From Vibrio sp. 14G-20 (GTDB taxonomy: Bacteria; Pseudomonadota; Gammaproteobacteria; Enterobacterales; Vibrionaceae), in contig NZ_JAPHPW010000004.1 in the NCBI RefSeq assembly GCF_026241515.1, forward strand, positions 62,001 through 126,000: a stretch of DNA of 64,000 nt, written 5' to 3'. The number at the start of each line of letters is the position of its first letter. The stretch's first letter is position 1. Below the pieces are notes generated by a model. That model made no database searches. It saw only the letters and a list, made by a program, of their open reading frames with translations, and was not told the DNA's origin. Both the position numbers and the translations under genes were made by a program. Positions 37,564 to 45,516 of this stretch are shown piece after piece.

Positions 37564-37618
37564 GATTAACGGCTTATGTAACAACAAGTAAGTGGCCAAT
37601 AAGATTTATGTGTTAAAG
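37564..37618 (-). other. Short attC-like site
   Basis: 55 bp on the minus strand between CTTTAAC (37612-37618, overlapping the stop of the VOC gene) and GTTAATC (37564-37570). Cores differ by about one base from RYYYAAC and GTTRRRY. The right part TTACTTGTTGTTACATAAGCC resembles a VCR right arm. Tentative. Confidence 0.4.
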
Positions 37619-38020
37619 AATATCTTGGCAAAACCTAAAGAGGTAACCGTCTGGGGTTTGGACTATGAACTGCTTCTGAGTCGCGATCGAATCCCCACAT
37701 TGATAAGACTTTGCCTCTAACGCTAAGTAAATAGAATCAGCGGCGCTTTCGTTAACTCTCTGATATAGAGGTTCGATATCGATAACATCCCATTGGAAGT
37801 TAACACCACGCCCTAACGGAAACTCCAGATCACCTGGAAGCCATTTTCGACTTTTGCCCGCAATCCCTTCAAGCATCACATCAACACCATCAAGCGTTAG
37901 ATAAACAAACTCTTCATCTGGGCGCTCGTACTTCACTTCAAACCCCAACACATCGACAAAGAAGGATTTACTCACATTAATATCGAAACAATAAAGTTCT
38001 GGAACTACTCGTAATGTCAT
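37613..38020 (-). CDS. VOC family / bleomycin-resistance-like protein
   Basis: 135 residues. It opens with VPELYCFDINVSKSFFVDVLGF and closes with QKQFIVQTPDGYLFRFCQDIL, the two halves of the glyoxalase/bleomycin resistance fold; DGVDVMLEG lies between. Such small proteins can bind glycopeptide drugs, but specificity is unknown. Its stop codon lies in an attC-like inverse core. Confidence 0.87.
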   Translation of the reverse strand: MTLRVVPELYCFDINVSKSFFVDVLGFEVKYERPDEEFVYLTLDGVDVMLEGIAGKSRKWLPGDLEFPLGRGVNFQWDVIDIEPLYQRVNESAADSIYLALEAKSYQCGDSIATQKQFIVQTPDGYLFRFCQDIL

Positions 38021-38093
38021 GATTTACCTATTCACTAAATAGCAAGAGATTAGTAAAAATCTAGTCAGGGTTTCCACTCTAATATAGAGTTAA

Positions 38094-38546
38094 TTAATCT
38101 GTATACTTTAAGCTTGTTTTGTAAAGCCTCTCGTTTATCTCCCAAAGCGCATTCCTGTTTGAGTCATATGTTAGAAGTTCTCTGGCTGTTTTGTAATCAC
38201 ACCAACGGTAATCTGTGTGTTCATTTGATAGTCGAGGATCTTCCATGACTTTTACTGAGAAGGAATGCTCAGGAATTACGAATGGATGCTCAGTCCAATT
38301 TTTATTTCCTGCATAAAAGACTTTTGGAAGCATGCACATTGAATCGAGCAACTGCCAGTTACAACCAACTAATTGAGTCTCTTCATAGAGCTCACGTTGT
38401 GCTGCCTCAAGTAATGATTCATTATCTTCGCCACCGCCGGATATCGCCTGCCATAAACCATTGTCACTTCGACGTGCGATTAAAAACTGAGGTTTAGCGT
38501 CGCCTATTTTATAGGGAAACACTAAAACTTGAAAAGGTGCTCTCAT
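38094..38546 (-). CDS. NUDIX hydrolase
   Basis: 150 residues from the ATG at 38546 (GGAG upstream; the longer start is a TTG inside that site). The Nudix box GGGEDNESLLEAAQRELYEE (about residues 39-58) has the G-x5-E-x7-REUxEE pattern. Likely pyrophosphatase on an organic nucleotide derivative; substrate unknown. Confidence 0.9.
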   Translation of the reverse strand: MRAPFQVLVFPYKIGDAKPQFLIARRSDNGLWQAISGGGEDNESLLEAAQRELYEETQLVGCNWQLLDSMCMLPKVFYAGNKNWTEHPFVIPEHSFSVKVMEDPRLSNEHTDYRWCDYKTARELLTYDSNRNALWEINERLYKTSLKYTD

Positions 38547-38572
38547 TGCTTTGTGCTCCAATCGCTGACGTC

Positions 38573-38989
38573 TTACTTCGCTAGCTTCCCAAAGGTGACT
38601 GGGTCGCTCAACAAATTCGTCAGAGGAAGAAACAGTGGTTCTGGTAACTCATCTAGCTTAAACCACTTCCATTGCTTGCATTTATCTGGCTCGGTCACCT
38701 GTGGTTCACCGCTAGCCTCAGAAGCCACAACAAACAGCGTTATATAGTGCTTGTTCTCTTTCTCAAAAATATCATTGGTAAAAGTCAGCTTCTCAAATGC
38801 ACTAACAACCAAGCCCGTCTCTTCGAGTGTTTCGCGTTTGGCACACTCTTCAATGCTCTCACCCCATTCAAGGTGTCCGCCCGGCGTTGCCCACGTATGA
38901 GCTCCGTGAGAACCAATTCGTTCTCCAAGTAACACTCGCCCCTCACGCAGAATAACCGCAGCGACACCTACTCTTACTTCCTGACCCAC
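38573..38989 (-). CDS. NUDIX hydrolase
   Basis: 138 residues, GTG start with AAGGAG upstream. The Nudix box GGHLEWGESIEECAKRETLE plus ETG is complete. N-terminal GVAAVILREGRVLLGERIGSHG resembles MutT/NudG-like enzymes. It starts 27 bases before the neighbouring NUDIX gene; the two differ enough not to be a recent duplication. Confidence 0.9.
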   Translation of the reverse strand: MGQEVRVGVAAVILREGRVLLGERIGSHGAHTWATPGGHLEWGESIEECAKRETLEETGLVVSAFEKLTFTNDIFEKENKHYITLFVVASEASGEPQVTEPDKCKQWKWFKLDELPEPLFLPLTNLLSDPVTFGKLAK

Positions 38990-39034
38990 TTAAAACTCCT
39001 TAATTTTTACCAAAAGACAAACGAACAGCTAAGT

Positions 39035-39110
39035 GACTAACAATGCTGAGATTGCGTTCAAACTTACCACTAACGCCAAGCCGAGTTAAATACCAAATGT
39101 TGAGAATCAC
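39035..39110 (-). other. attC-like remnant after epimerase gene
   Basis: The 3' end of the epimerase gene enters a VCR-like centre (GATTCTCAACATTTGGTATT, minus strand), then GGCGTTAGTGG and a final GTTAGTC (39035-39041). It closely resembles the corresponding part of the 9380-9479 site. The left core is missing, so the coding end may have replaced it. Confidence 0.48.
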
Positions 39111-39934
39111 ATTTGGATACTTCGTTTTATGTAGTCTTCAACTAACTCGACAGGCTCAAACGAAGAACTAATTGGTAGTTTTAGATTCAGTTGTTCAATA
39201 CCAACGGCCATAGAGCCATTTTCTGACTCAAACTCTTGCCAACTGATCTTTCTCACTTTTGTCACAGCTTTGGCGGCCAATAAGAGTTGAGCGAATTCTG
39301 CAGGACTATAACCTTGAGTCTCTGCAACAAAATGCTGCTTTTCTAAGGTTCGGCCTTGCGCCAAAAGTAAATAAAACCGTGCAATGTCATAGACATGAAC
39401 ATATTGGTTAAATCCTATAGACGGCATACCTACTTGGATCGTTTGGCTAGCGAAAGATTCTACAATTCGCTTTAACTGACAGTTCTCACCGCCATAAACC
39501 AAACTAGGACAGTAAACGACGTGCCACCTGTTTCTAATAGCGCTCTGTATTGTTTCTACATCTAATCTAACGGCTTCCAAGGGTTTCAGCCTAAATTGAC
39601 TCAAATCAGCGCTAGAGGCGTTACCAAAGAGCCAAACACCCGATGTATGTATCTTTGTTGCATCTCTAGCGGCAAGTAGGTCTAACTCAGATAGCAACCT
39701 TTGCTCCACATCTGCAATTTCATCTGCTGAGAATTGTGACCAATGTGGACGCGCGCAATTCACAACCACATCAAAGTAGCCTTCAAAATCGGACCTATTT
39801 TCTATCAACCCGACTGTAAGAGGTGTGACGATTTTGTCTCTACCGTATGTAAAAACTTCAAAATCACTTTTTGCGAATAGCGATGTAACGTGACGGCCAA
39901 TGTACCCACTAGCCCCTGCAATCAATACTTTCAT
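39107..39934 (-). CDS. NAD-dependent epimerase/dehydratase family protein
   Basis: 275 residues from the ATG at 39934 (AGGGAAAG upstream). The extended SDR Rossmann motif GASGYIGRHVTSLF (about 7-20) is present. YGGENC and the central YVHVYDIARFYLLL segment are typical of sugar-nucleotide epimerases, while the catalytic YxxxK is not obvious. Substrate unknown. Its stop codon falls in an attC-like centre. Confidence 0.83.
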   Translation of the reverse strand: MKVLIAGASGYIGRHVTSLFAKSDFEVFTYGRDKIVTPLTVGLIENRSDFEGYFDVVVNCARPHWSQFSADEIADVEQRLLSELDLLAARDATKIHTSGVWLFGNASSADLSQFRLKPLEAVRLDVETIQSAIRNRWHVVYCPSLVYGGENCQLKRIVESFASQTIQVGMPSIGFNQYVHVYDIARFYLLLAQGRTLEKQHFVAETQGYSPAEFAQLLLAAKAVTKVRKISWQEFESENGSMAVGIEQLNLKLPISSSFEPVELVEDYIKRSIQM

Positions 39935-39976
39935 TCTTTCCCTGAACTTTGCATACATGAAGCCCTAGCTTTACTT

Positions 39977-40057
39977 CTAAGCCAGAACATCGCGCTCAAA
40001 GGTTAAGTCTGTCCCGTTATCCAATCGAGAGTTATCAACCAGTGTCGTTATTTTCAT
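39977..40057 (-). pseudogene. N-terminal fragment of an MBL-fold hydrolase gene (remnant)
   Basis: A 26-codon open frame, MKITTLVDNSRLDNG then DLTFERDVLA and stop. It reads like the first strand pair of MBL-fold metallohydrolases (MKxTTLVxN...GLxxxxE), with no continuation downstream. Either a broken gene's 5' end or coincidence. Confidence 0.35.
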
Positions 40058-40075
40058 AGTTCTCTTTTTATCTGA

Positions 40076-40564
40076 TCACGAATCGCACATTGCCCAACGG
40101 AAATAAGGTCTTTGACCATCCATTCGCTCAACCTCTGCACCCAACCTTTTGTAGAAATCATGCGCTTTCTTATTGTGTGGACTTGCCGTCCATGAGATGT
40201 GAGAGGCTGATGATGACTCCGCTTGTGACTTTAAAGCCAACATAAGTTCACGACCATACCCTTTTGATCTTTGATTTCCTGTAACCAATAGGTCGTCAAG
40301 CCAGATTGATGGCTCTCCACTGAAGGATGAATATCGATAATGATACAGTGCGAAGCCAAGAGACTCACTATTCCGTTCCAATATTAAAGCATGGGCAAAT
40401 GCGGAATCACCAAATAGTGTACGTTCGATTTTCTCTATAGTTGTCGAGATTTCACCGCTAAACCCTTTCATACTTCGGTCAAAGTCAGCTTTTTGTTCAA
40501 TAAACTCTATTAAGACACTTGAGTCTTCTTTCGTCGCAGTCCGTACGATCACTCTCTTCTCCAT
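40076..40564 (-). CDS. GNAT family N-acetyltransferase
   Basis: 162 residues. DDLLVTGNQRSKGYGRELMLALK carries the acetyl-CoA motif and TASPHNKKAHDFYKRLGAEV the C-terminal motif. The layout resembles diamine/spermidine-type GNATs but the substrate is not known. A clear GTTAGAC core (40585-40591) lies upstream, consistent with the gene being a cassette. Confidence 0.9.
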   Translation of the reverse strand: MEKRVIVRTATKEDSSVLIEFIEQKADFDRSMKGFSGEISTTIEKIERTLFGDSAFAHALILERNSESLGFALYHYRYSSFSGEPSIWLDDLLVTGNQRSKGYGRELMLALKSQAESSSASHISWTASPHNKKAHDFYKRLGAEVERMDGQRPYFRWAMCDS

Positions 40565-40584
40565 TGGTGAATTTATTCGTTATT

Positions 40585-40640
40585 GTCTAACGCTTGTTAA
40601 TAGATAAATATGCCACGCATTGCGAATCAGCTTACAGTGC
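40585..40640 (-). other. attC-like remnant with intact GTTRRRY core
   Basis: Minus strand: the centre TGATTCGCAATGCGTGGCAT (40609-40628) resembles Vibrio repeats and contains the RraA-gene stop. It is followed by GTTAGAC (40585-40591), a perfect GTTRRRY core. No clear inverse core is seen on the far side. Confidence 0.5.
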
Positions 40641-41259
40641 TCTCAGGTTTTTGTTTCGCAGACGTTATTGCTTGGGCTATTTTGGCCCTATGGTTTATTT
40701 CCCACTCAGCGAGTGTTAATGACGCCTCTTTACTCGCTTTCTGTGAAGCCATTAAAAACACTTCGTCTTTTCTGGATTTAGGAATAACGACAATACCTTC
40801 TGCATCAGCAACAATGATATCTCCCGTAGAGACCTTTGCTCCCCCGCAAGTGATTGGAGCGCCCAATTCAGAATAAGCCTCTTTCTTTCCCGGTACTGGA
40901 TGAACACCTTTCGCAAAAACTGGAAACTTCATATCTGAAATTTCAGTCAAATCTCGAATGACACCATCAATAATAAAGCCTTTGATACCTCGACTCTTAG
41001 CGACTGCGCATACATTACCGCCGGCTACTGCATATTCGCTATCAACTCCATCCACTACAATGATGGAACCTTCTGGAGCTTCGTATATGGCAGAATGAAG
41101 CATTAAATTATCACCAGACGTTAACTGAACAGTAAAAGCTTCTCCAAAAATTCGCGGTATTCCCAGCCAAAGAGGAGCAATACTAAAGTTAATAAAGTGC
41201 TCATTACTTAGTATGTTTCCATACTCGGTTGTCGCTAATTTAGAAAAATCTGACTTCAT
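40627..41259 (-). CDS. RraA-family protein (RraA / HMG aldolase-like)
   Basis: 210 residues. The fold signature is APLWLGIPRIFGEAFTV at the start and GGNVCAVAKSRGIKGFIIDG with VIRDLTEI, as in RraA and 4-hydroxy-4-methyl-2-oxoglutarate aldolases. GDIIVADAEGIVVIPKS follows. Enzymatic residues are only loosely checked, so regulator of RNase E, aldolase or decarboxylase is open. Stop lies inside an attC-like sequence. Confidence 0.82.
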   Translation of the reverse strand: MKSDFSKLATTEYGNILSNEHFINFSIAPLWLGIPRIFGEAFTVQLTSGDNLMLHSAIYEAPEGSIIVVDGVDSEYAVAGGNVCAVAKSRGIKGFIIDGVIRDLTEISDMKFPVFAKGVHPVPGKKEAYSELGAPITCGGAKVSTGDIIVADAEGIVVIPKSRKDEVFLMASQKASKEASLTLAEWEINHRAKIAQAITSAKQKPESTVS

Positions 41260-41381
41260 ATTTATTCTCCACTTTCAAAGTTGGCAAATAATTCCGCAGC
41301 TGTCATATTATGTGTTTCATTTTTAAATTCATAATATTCAGGCTTTTCATCAAAAAATATCTGATGAGTTAATAAGAAAAA

Positions 41382-41516
41382 CTATTTATTGTTTCCCTTA
41401 TCCGACAAATGCCTCGCATGCTTTTTGGAAATCCATTGATGAATATGAAGACCTGTTTTACGAAAAAGATACCAATCTATTGCAGCCAGAATCACAAGTC
41501 CGATTATTGTTCCCAT
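41382..41516 (-). CDS. 44-residue single-helix membrane protein
   Basis: A short ORF starting MGTIIGLVILAAIDWYLF, with GGAG eight bases upstream of the ATG. One N-terminal TM helix is followed by a basic tail (RKTGLHIHQWISKKHARH). After its TAG stop the same frame stays open for 39 more codons, ending FANFESGE just before the RraA start. No known family. Confidence 0.55.
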   Translation of the reverse strand: MGTIIGLVILAAIDWYLFRKTGLHIHQWISKKHARHLSDKGNNK

Positions 41517-41638
41517 AATAAATACTCCATGTACATTGAACCGTCACTTTACCAAATAGTTTATAAAAGCACCGTGAATCCAAACAACCTATTAACACTA
41601 GGTATGGATAGTTAGTTTAATTCTGGAAGAATGACGAG

Positions 41639-41722
41639 GCATAACGATAAGCTGTGTATGAATGTGTACCGTGCCTGAGCGAAGCGAGTTCGGTATGCTC
41701 AGACTTAAGCGCCTTGTTGTAT
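41639..41722 (-). other. attC-like site after membrane gene
   Basis: 84 bp on the minus strand: ATACAAC inverse core (41716-41722, one mismatch) followed by AAGGCGCTTAAG, an internal hairpin-rich stretch (CGAACTCGCTTCGCTCAGG), and GTTATGC (41639-41645). Cores are near consensus. Likely cassette boundary. Confidence 0.48.
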
Positions 41723-41725
41723 GTT

Positions 41726-42064
41726 TTACTTGCTAATATGCCAAGCCATTACACCACTACCAATAAGTAAAAATATACCTATCAATCCGACATTAACTGC
41801 AAAACTTACTTTATTACTTTCGTCTTGAAAGTCATTGGTTCGGGACACAAGTTCACGATGAATCATTAACGACAAAAAGTCTTGATTAGCTGGATTGTTA
41901 CCATCAAATGTAATGCCTCCCAATACAACAAGTAAAACCCCGCTATATGCAATGTAGTCAACCAAGTCTATTGTGGATAGGTAATCAAAAAAATTGCGAG
42001 AAATTAGCAGAACTAACGAAATCACAACCAGATAAGCTAAAATCCCTTTGAGAAAACCCTTCAT
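41726..42064 (-). CDS. Uncharacterised three-helix membrane protein
   Basis: 112 residues from the ATG at 42064 (AAGGAG ribosome binding site). Hydrophobic stretches at about 6-26, 36-52 and 85-105, with a short cytoplasmic loop holding HRELVSRTNDFQDESNK. No family recognised. It is flanked by the 50-bp inverted repeat upstream and an attC-like site downstream, mirroring the HEPN cassette at 9.4 kb, which suggests a second solitary cassette. Confidence 0.62.
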   Translation of the reverse strand: MKGFLKGILAYLVVISLVLLISRNFFDYLSTIDLVDYIAYSGVLLVVLGGITFDGNNPANQDFLSLMIHRELVSRTNDFQDESNKVSFAVNVGLIGIFLLIGSGVMAWHISK

Positions 42065-42088
42065 TGAAACTCCTTGTACATATAGCAA

Positions 42089-42138
42089 CTATTAGACAAA
42101 AAAATTCTGCACTTAAATCCAGAATAATTCGGCCTAGT
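42089..42138 (-). repeat. 50-bp inverted-repeat element, copy 2
   Basis: Matches 42 of 50 bases of the copy at 10292-10341, in the same orientation and 25 bases before the start of the membrane gene. The hairpin-forming arms are retained (ATTCTG with CAGAAT). The GTTAGGC core next to copy 1 is replaced here by GTTGCTA. Confidence 0.6.
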
Positions 42139-42224
42139 GTCTTAAATGCACAAATAATATACAACCAATCCATTATATAACAATGACTTATGTCACAGCT
42201 AATTTAAGACATGTGAAAAATCGC

Positions 42225-42833
42225 TTACTTTAGCTCATCAGGAATACGGCGACCTTTGTGGTAATACTCTCGGTCACGTTCGTTGATTTCGCGTACCACA
42301 CGGCATGGGTTGCCGACAGCAACCACATTAGCTGGGATGTCTTTGGTGACGATGCTCCCTGACCCTATTACTGAGTTTTCACCAATGGTGACACCAGGAA
42401 GTACGACGGTGTGTGCGCCAAGCCATACGTTATTGCCAATACGAACAGGAACATTGAACTGCGCTGCTTTTAACCTGAGTTCTGGGCTGATGGGATGTGT
42501 GCCAGTGGCAATGGTCACGTTAGGCGCAATCATCACGTTGTCGCCAATGAATACGTCTGTATCGTCAACCAGAGTTAGATTGAAGTTAACGTATACGTTG
42601 TTGCCTAGGTGCGTGTGACGTCCCCAGTTGGCGTGCAATGGTGGCTCGATGTAACAACCCTCGCCGACTTCAGCGAACAGTTGCTTCATGATCTGCTGTC
42701 GTTTATCACCTTCGCTCGGGCGAGTGTGGTTGAAATCGTATAGCACTTCTAAGCATTGAGTTTGCTCAGCAACCAAATCAACGTCGTCACAGTAGTAAAC
42801 GTCTTGGCTGTGCATTTTAGCCTTTATATCCAT
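42225..42833 (-). CDS. Sugar O-acetyltransferase (Maa/LacA-like)
   Basis: 202 residues. The N-terminal MHSQDVYYCDDVDL region and PPLHANWGRHTHLGNNVYVNF mark the maltose/galactoside acetyltransferase group. Left-handed beta-helix repeats with a catalytic His (GTHPISP) and GNNVWLGAHTVVLPGVTIG follow. Cytosolic, acetyl-CoA dependent. Start at 42833 or the internal ATG at 42815, both with plausible ribosome binding sites. Confidence 0.9.
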   Translation of the reverse strand: MDIKAKMHSQDVYYCDDVDLVAEQTQCLEVLYDFNHTRPSEGDKRQQIMKQLFAEVGEGCYIEPPLHANWGRHTHLGNNVYVNFNLTLVDDTDVFIGDNVMIAPNVTIATGTHPISPELRLKAAQFNVPVRIGNNVWLGAHTVVLPGVTIGENSVIGSGSIVTKDIPANVVAVGNPCRVVREINERDREYYHKGRRIPDELK

Positions 42834-42929
42834 GTTTGAACCTATTTGATCATTGCCTTATGTCGGCATAAATAAAGAAACAGATGGATAATTTGAAGTT
42901 TTCACTGGCATTAATGCAAATTGGATGAA

Positions 42930-43304
42930 TTAGCGCGGCCCAATATTTTCAGCCACACGCCACAGCACACCACTTGGGTCAGTGATACAAAACTCAAGCA
43001 TTCCCCAAGGCTGCTCAACAACCTCGGAAACGGTAACTTCAAATTCCGTCATTACATTAGAGTTTTGCACGTGTTGATACCAACTTTTTACGTCTTCCAC
43101 CAGCAAGTGCATCATGTAATTGTGACAGTGCGCAGGTTCGTAAAAATCTTGTAAAAGGAATGCATAATCGCCGTGACGAAAATAAGCGATATCATGGAAC
43201 TCAGACATGATTTCGAAGCCGAGAGTTTGATAAAAGCGCTTTGATAGGTCAAAATCTTTCGCGGGTACGAACGACTTAATTTCAGTGACTTTGAGGTTTT
43301 CCAT
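42930..43304 (-). CDS. VOC family glyoxalase-like protein
   Basis: 124 residues from the ATG at 43304 (AAGGA upstream). FVPAKDFDLSKRFYQTLGF and the C-terminal FCITDPSGVLWRVAEN are the two halves of the VOC fold; HNYMMHLLVEDVKSWYQHV lies between. A glyoxalase or resistance protein is possible; substrate unknown. Confidence 0.88.
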   Translation of the reverse strand: MENLKVTEIKSFVPAKDFDLSKRFYQTLGFEIMSEFHDIAYFRHGDYAFLLQDFYEPAHCHNYMMHLLVEDVKSWYQHVQNSNVMTEFEVTVSEVVEQPWGMLEFCITDPSGVLWRVAENIGPR

Positions 43305-43372
43305 GATAAACAATTCCTTCTGTTTTAAAGCCCAGAAGTATCACTAGGCTCTATGCTTTAATTTATTTTAAG

Positions 43373-44062
43373 TTACTGGCTGAAAGAGCTAACTTCGTCT
43401 TCTGTGAGATAACGCCACTGACCTGCTTCAACATCTAAACGAATATCACCAATCTGTTCGCGATGAAGGCCAACAACTCGATTCCCTACCGCAGCAAACA
43501 TTCGTTTTACTTGGTGAAACTTACCTTCTGTAATGGTCAACAGCACTTCTTTACTAGTAATCACTTCAAGCTCTGCCGGACGGGTCGGTTTTTGTTCGCC
43601 CTGCAATTGAATGCCCACTTTGAACTTATCAGCGACATCGTCTTTGATATCTCGTGACAATGTCACGCGGTACACCTTCTTACATGACTTGGTTGGCAGA
43701 GTGATATTGAATGACCAGCGCCCATCATCGGTAATCAAGACTAAGCCTGTTGTGTCTGCATCTAAGCGTCCTGCGATGTGCAGTTCTGATGCTTTGTCTA
43801 TCTCGATGTATTTGAACAGTGAAGGATAAACTTCATCGATATTAGAGCAGATAGTATCCGCAGGCTTGTGCATTAGGAGGTATCGAAATTCTCGCAACTT
43901 AAGCGGAGTGCCATTTAACAAGATGGTGTTGCTTTCATGAACCTGAGTTGATTCATCGGTGACTGTTTCACAGTTTACGTTCACCTCGCCATTATGGATG
44001 CGTTCAATCGCTTCAGGCTTGGTTAGGTCAGTGCTTTTACATAGATATTTATCAAGGCGCAT
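43373..44062 (-). CDS. rsuA: 16S rRNA pseudouridine(516) synthase RsuA
   Basis: 229 residues. An S4-like N-terminal domain (MRLDKYLCKSTDLTKPEAI) precedes the catalytic domain with GRLDADTTGLVLITDDG (about 98-114, catalytic Asp) and KVYRVTL, and a C-terminal segment VKRMFAAVGNRVVGLHR. It isomerises U516 in 16S rRNA. Its start overlaps the stop of the upstream zinc-ribbon gene by one base (TAATG), giving coupled translation. Confidence 0.88.
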   Translation of the reverse strand: MRLDKYLCKSTDLTKPEAIERIHNGEVNVNCETVTDESTQVHESNTILLNGTPLKLREFRYLLMHKPADTICSNIDEVYPSLFKYIEIDKASELHIAGRLDADTTGLVLITDDGRWSFNITLPTKSCKKVYRVTLSRDIKDDVADKFKVGIQLQGEQKPTRPAELEVITSKEVLLTITEGKFHQVKRMFAAVGNRVVGLHREQIGDIRLDVEAGQWRYLTEDEVSSFSQ

Positions 44063-44223
44063 TAATCGTCAGCACCACATTTTGCGCATGGCTTATAAGT
44101 ACGTTCGCCTTGAGCAATCACCACATAGTCTCGAACGCAATTATCACATAGCGCCAGCTTTGGGTAAGCGTCTTTCTGTTTCTTTGCGTTGATGTCGCCT
44201 TCGGTGGTGTATACGGTTCTCAT
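44062..44223 (-). CDS. Small zinc-ribbon-like protein coupled to rsuA
   Basis: 53 residues from the ATG at 44223 (MRTVYTTEGDINAKKQ); the longer frame adds 15 residues with little support. It carries CDNC and CAKCGADD, a probable zinc site, and a YVVIAQGERTYK strand between. TAATG overlap with rsuA suggests a role with RNA or ribosomes, but only by position. Confidence 0.7.
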   Translation of the reverse strand: MRTVYTTEGDINAKKQKDAYPKLALCDNCVRDYVVIAQGERTYKPCAKCGADD

Positions 44224-44398
44224 TTTTATGCCTTGTTTTGATAACTTGCTAGGCGCAAATTGTATCACTGTTTACAGCCTTGTTTGGAGTGGTGTTAGGT
44301 AGTTAAAGAAATATTAAGTACTTCTATTTTAGGCTCCCTTCCCGAAACAGTTTAACCATGAACAACAAAGTCAACGTGCCACGGCTATCAGTGGTAAA

Positions 44399-44833
44399 AT
44401 GACAAAAGCTCACCAACCAATGAAGTCACTAATGAAAAATTGTAATCAATGCGGAAAATGCTGTATCAAATATGGAGATGGTGACCTTGCCGCGACTCAA
44501 GAAGAGATTGATTTGTGGGAGCTGTTCAATCCAGACATATTTGAATATGTTCGAGGAAGCGAGATATGGTTTGACCCTGAATCTGGCGAACGTTTAACTC
44601 GCTGCCCTTTTCTGGAGCTGGTTCCGACGAAAGACACCAAAGCTCAAGCCAAGTACACATGTAGCATTTACTTAGACCGTCCAGAAGATTGCCGACACTA
44701 CCCAAGCCTAATTAATGAGATGGTACGAGATGAGTGTGAAATGATTGAGTTGGTGGATTTACAAGACACGAAGAAAGCTCAAAGGAAACTCGACCTGTTG
44801 ATGAAAGACAGCCGCCCTTCAAGCTATTCGTAA
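44399..44833 (+). CDS. YkgJ-type Cys-rich zinc/iron cluster protein
   Basis: 144 residues. CNQCGKCCIKYGDGDLA near the start and later Cys in RCPFLE, YTCSIY and DCRHYPS fit the YkgJ/CxxxCxxCC family. The start may instead be the Met at residue 8 or 12. Metal binding is likely, function unknown. One of few plus-strand genes in the 25-63 kb region. Confidence 0.85.
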   Translation: MTKAHQPMKSLMKNCNQCGKCCIKYGDGDLAATQEEIDLWELFNPDIFEYVRGSEIWFDPESGERLTRCPFLELVPTKDTKAQAKYTCSIYLDRPEDCRHYPSLINEMVRDECEMIELVDLQDTKKAQRKLDLLMKDSRPSSYS

Positions 44834-44886
44834 GCGATGATCTTTTGAAGATCAATCTTCAACATTAGCTAATAGCCGCTAAGACC

Positions 44887-45288
44887 TTAAGCCAAATACT
44901 GGTTCGCTTCTAACCAATCAAGCGCAACCAGTGCTGCCAGTGAACATACCGCTCTGTCGTTGCCATCAACAAACTTAAGTTCTTCGATTTCAGCATCTGG
45001 AGACAGTTCGCCAGTATAATCAGCAAGATAACAAGTCAATTGCACTGATACGCCTTCCGCTTTGCCATCAGCCTGGCCTGTAAAGGTCTCAACGTATTTG
45101 ATGGAATCAGGCACTAAATCAACTGAGAGCTCTTCTTTGATTTCGCGAACCAGTGCTTGTTCATCACTTTCGCCAGCTTCACGCTTACCACCCGGTAGAT
45201 AGAACAATTCTTTGCCTTTTGATCTCACCATTAACAGCTTGCCGTCTTTGATGAATATCCAAGCCAGCTTATCAATTACCTTATGCAT
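44887..45288 (-). CDS. NUDIX hydrolase
   Basis: 133 residues. The box GGKREAGESDEQALVREIKE plus EL fits G-x5-E-x7-REUxEE. N-terminal KLAWIFIKDGKLLMVRSKG is typical of MutT-like proteins. Substrate unknown. It faces the YkgJ gene across 53 bases. Confidence 0.9.
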   Translation of the reverse strand: MHKVIDKLAWIFIKDGKLLMVRSKGKELFYLPGGKREAGESDEQALVREIKEELSVDLVPDSIKYVETFTGQADGKAEGVSVQLTCYLADYTGELSPDAEIEELKFVDGNDRAVCSLAALVALDWLEANQYLA

Positions 45289-45516
45289 GTCGTTCGACCT
45301 TATTTCTGTTTTAGTTCTCGTTATTACTCAATCTAGCCACGCCATTAGTCGCGACCAAACAAAGCCTGGGTATGTTACACGCTGGAGTGAATAGACTCTA
45401 TTGAATCGAATCGGAAATATCATAACCAAAACGAAAAATGACAGCGTTCGAGACAATGCTCATCAACTGTCATTGGCGATGTCTACGGATTGCTCTCTAG
45501 CTGTCCGTAGATAGAA

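Noticed and set aside
41985..42173. 62-codon hydrophobic frame on the minus strand
   Set aside because: It overlaps the better supported membrane gene in another frame and runs through the 50-bp inverted repeat; no ribosome binding site.
45482..45509. Terminator after the STAS-like gene
   Set aside because: A 7-bp stem exists but the loop is long and there is no U-tract.
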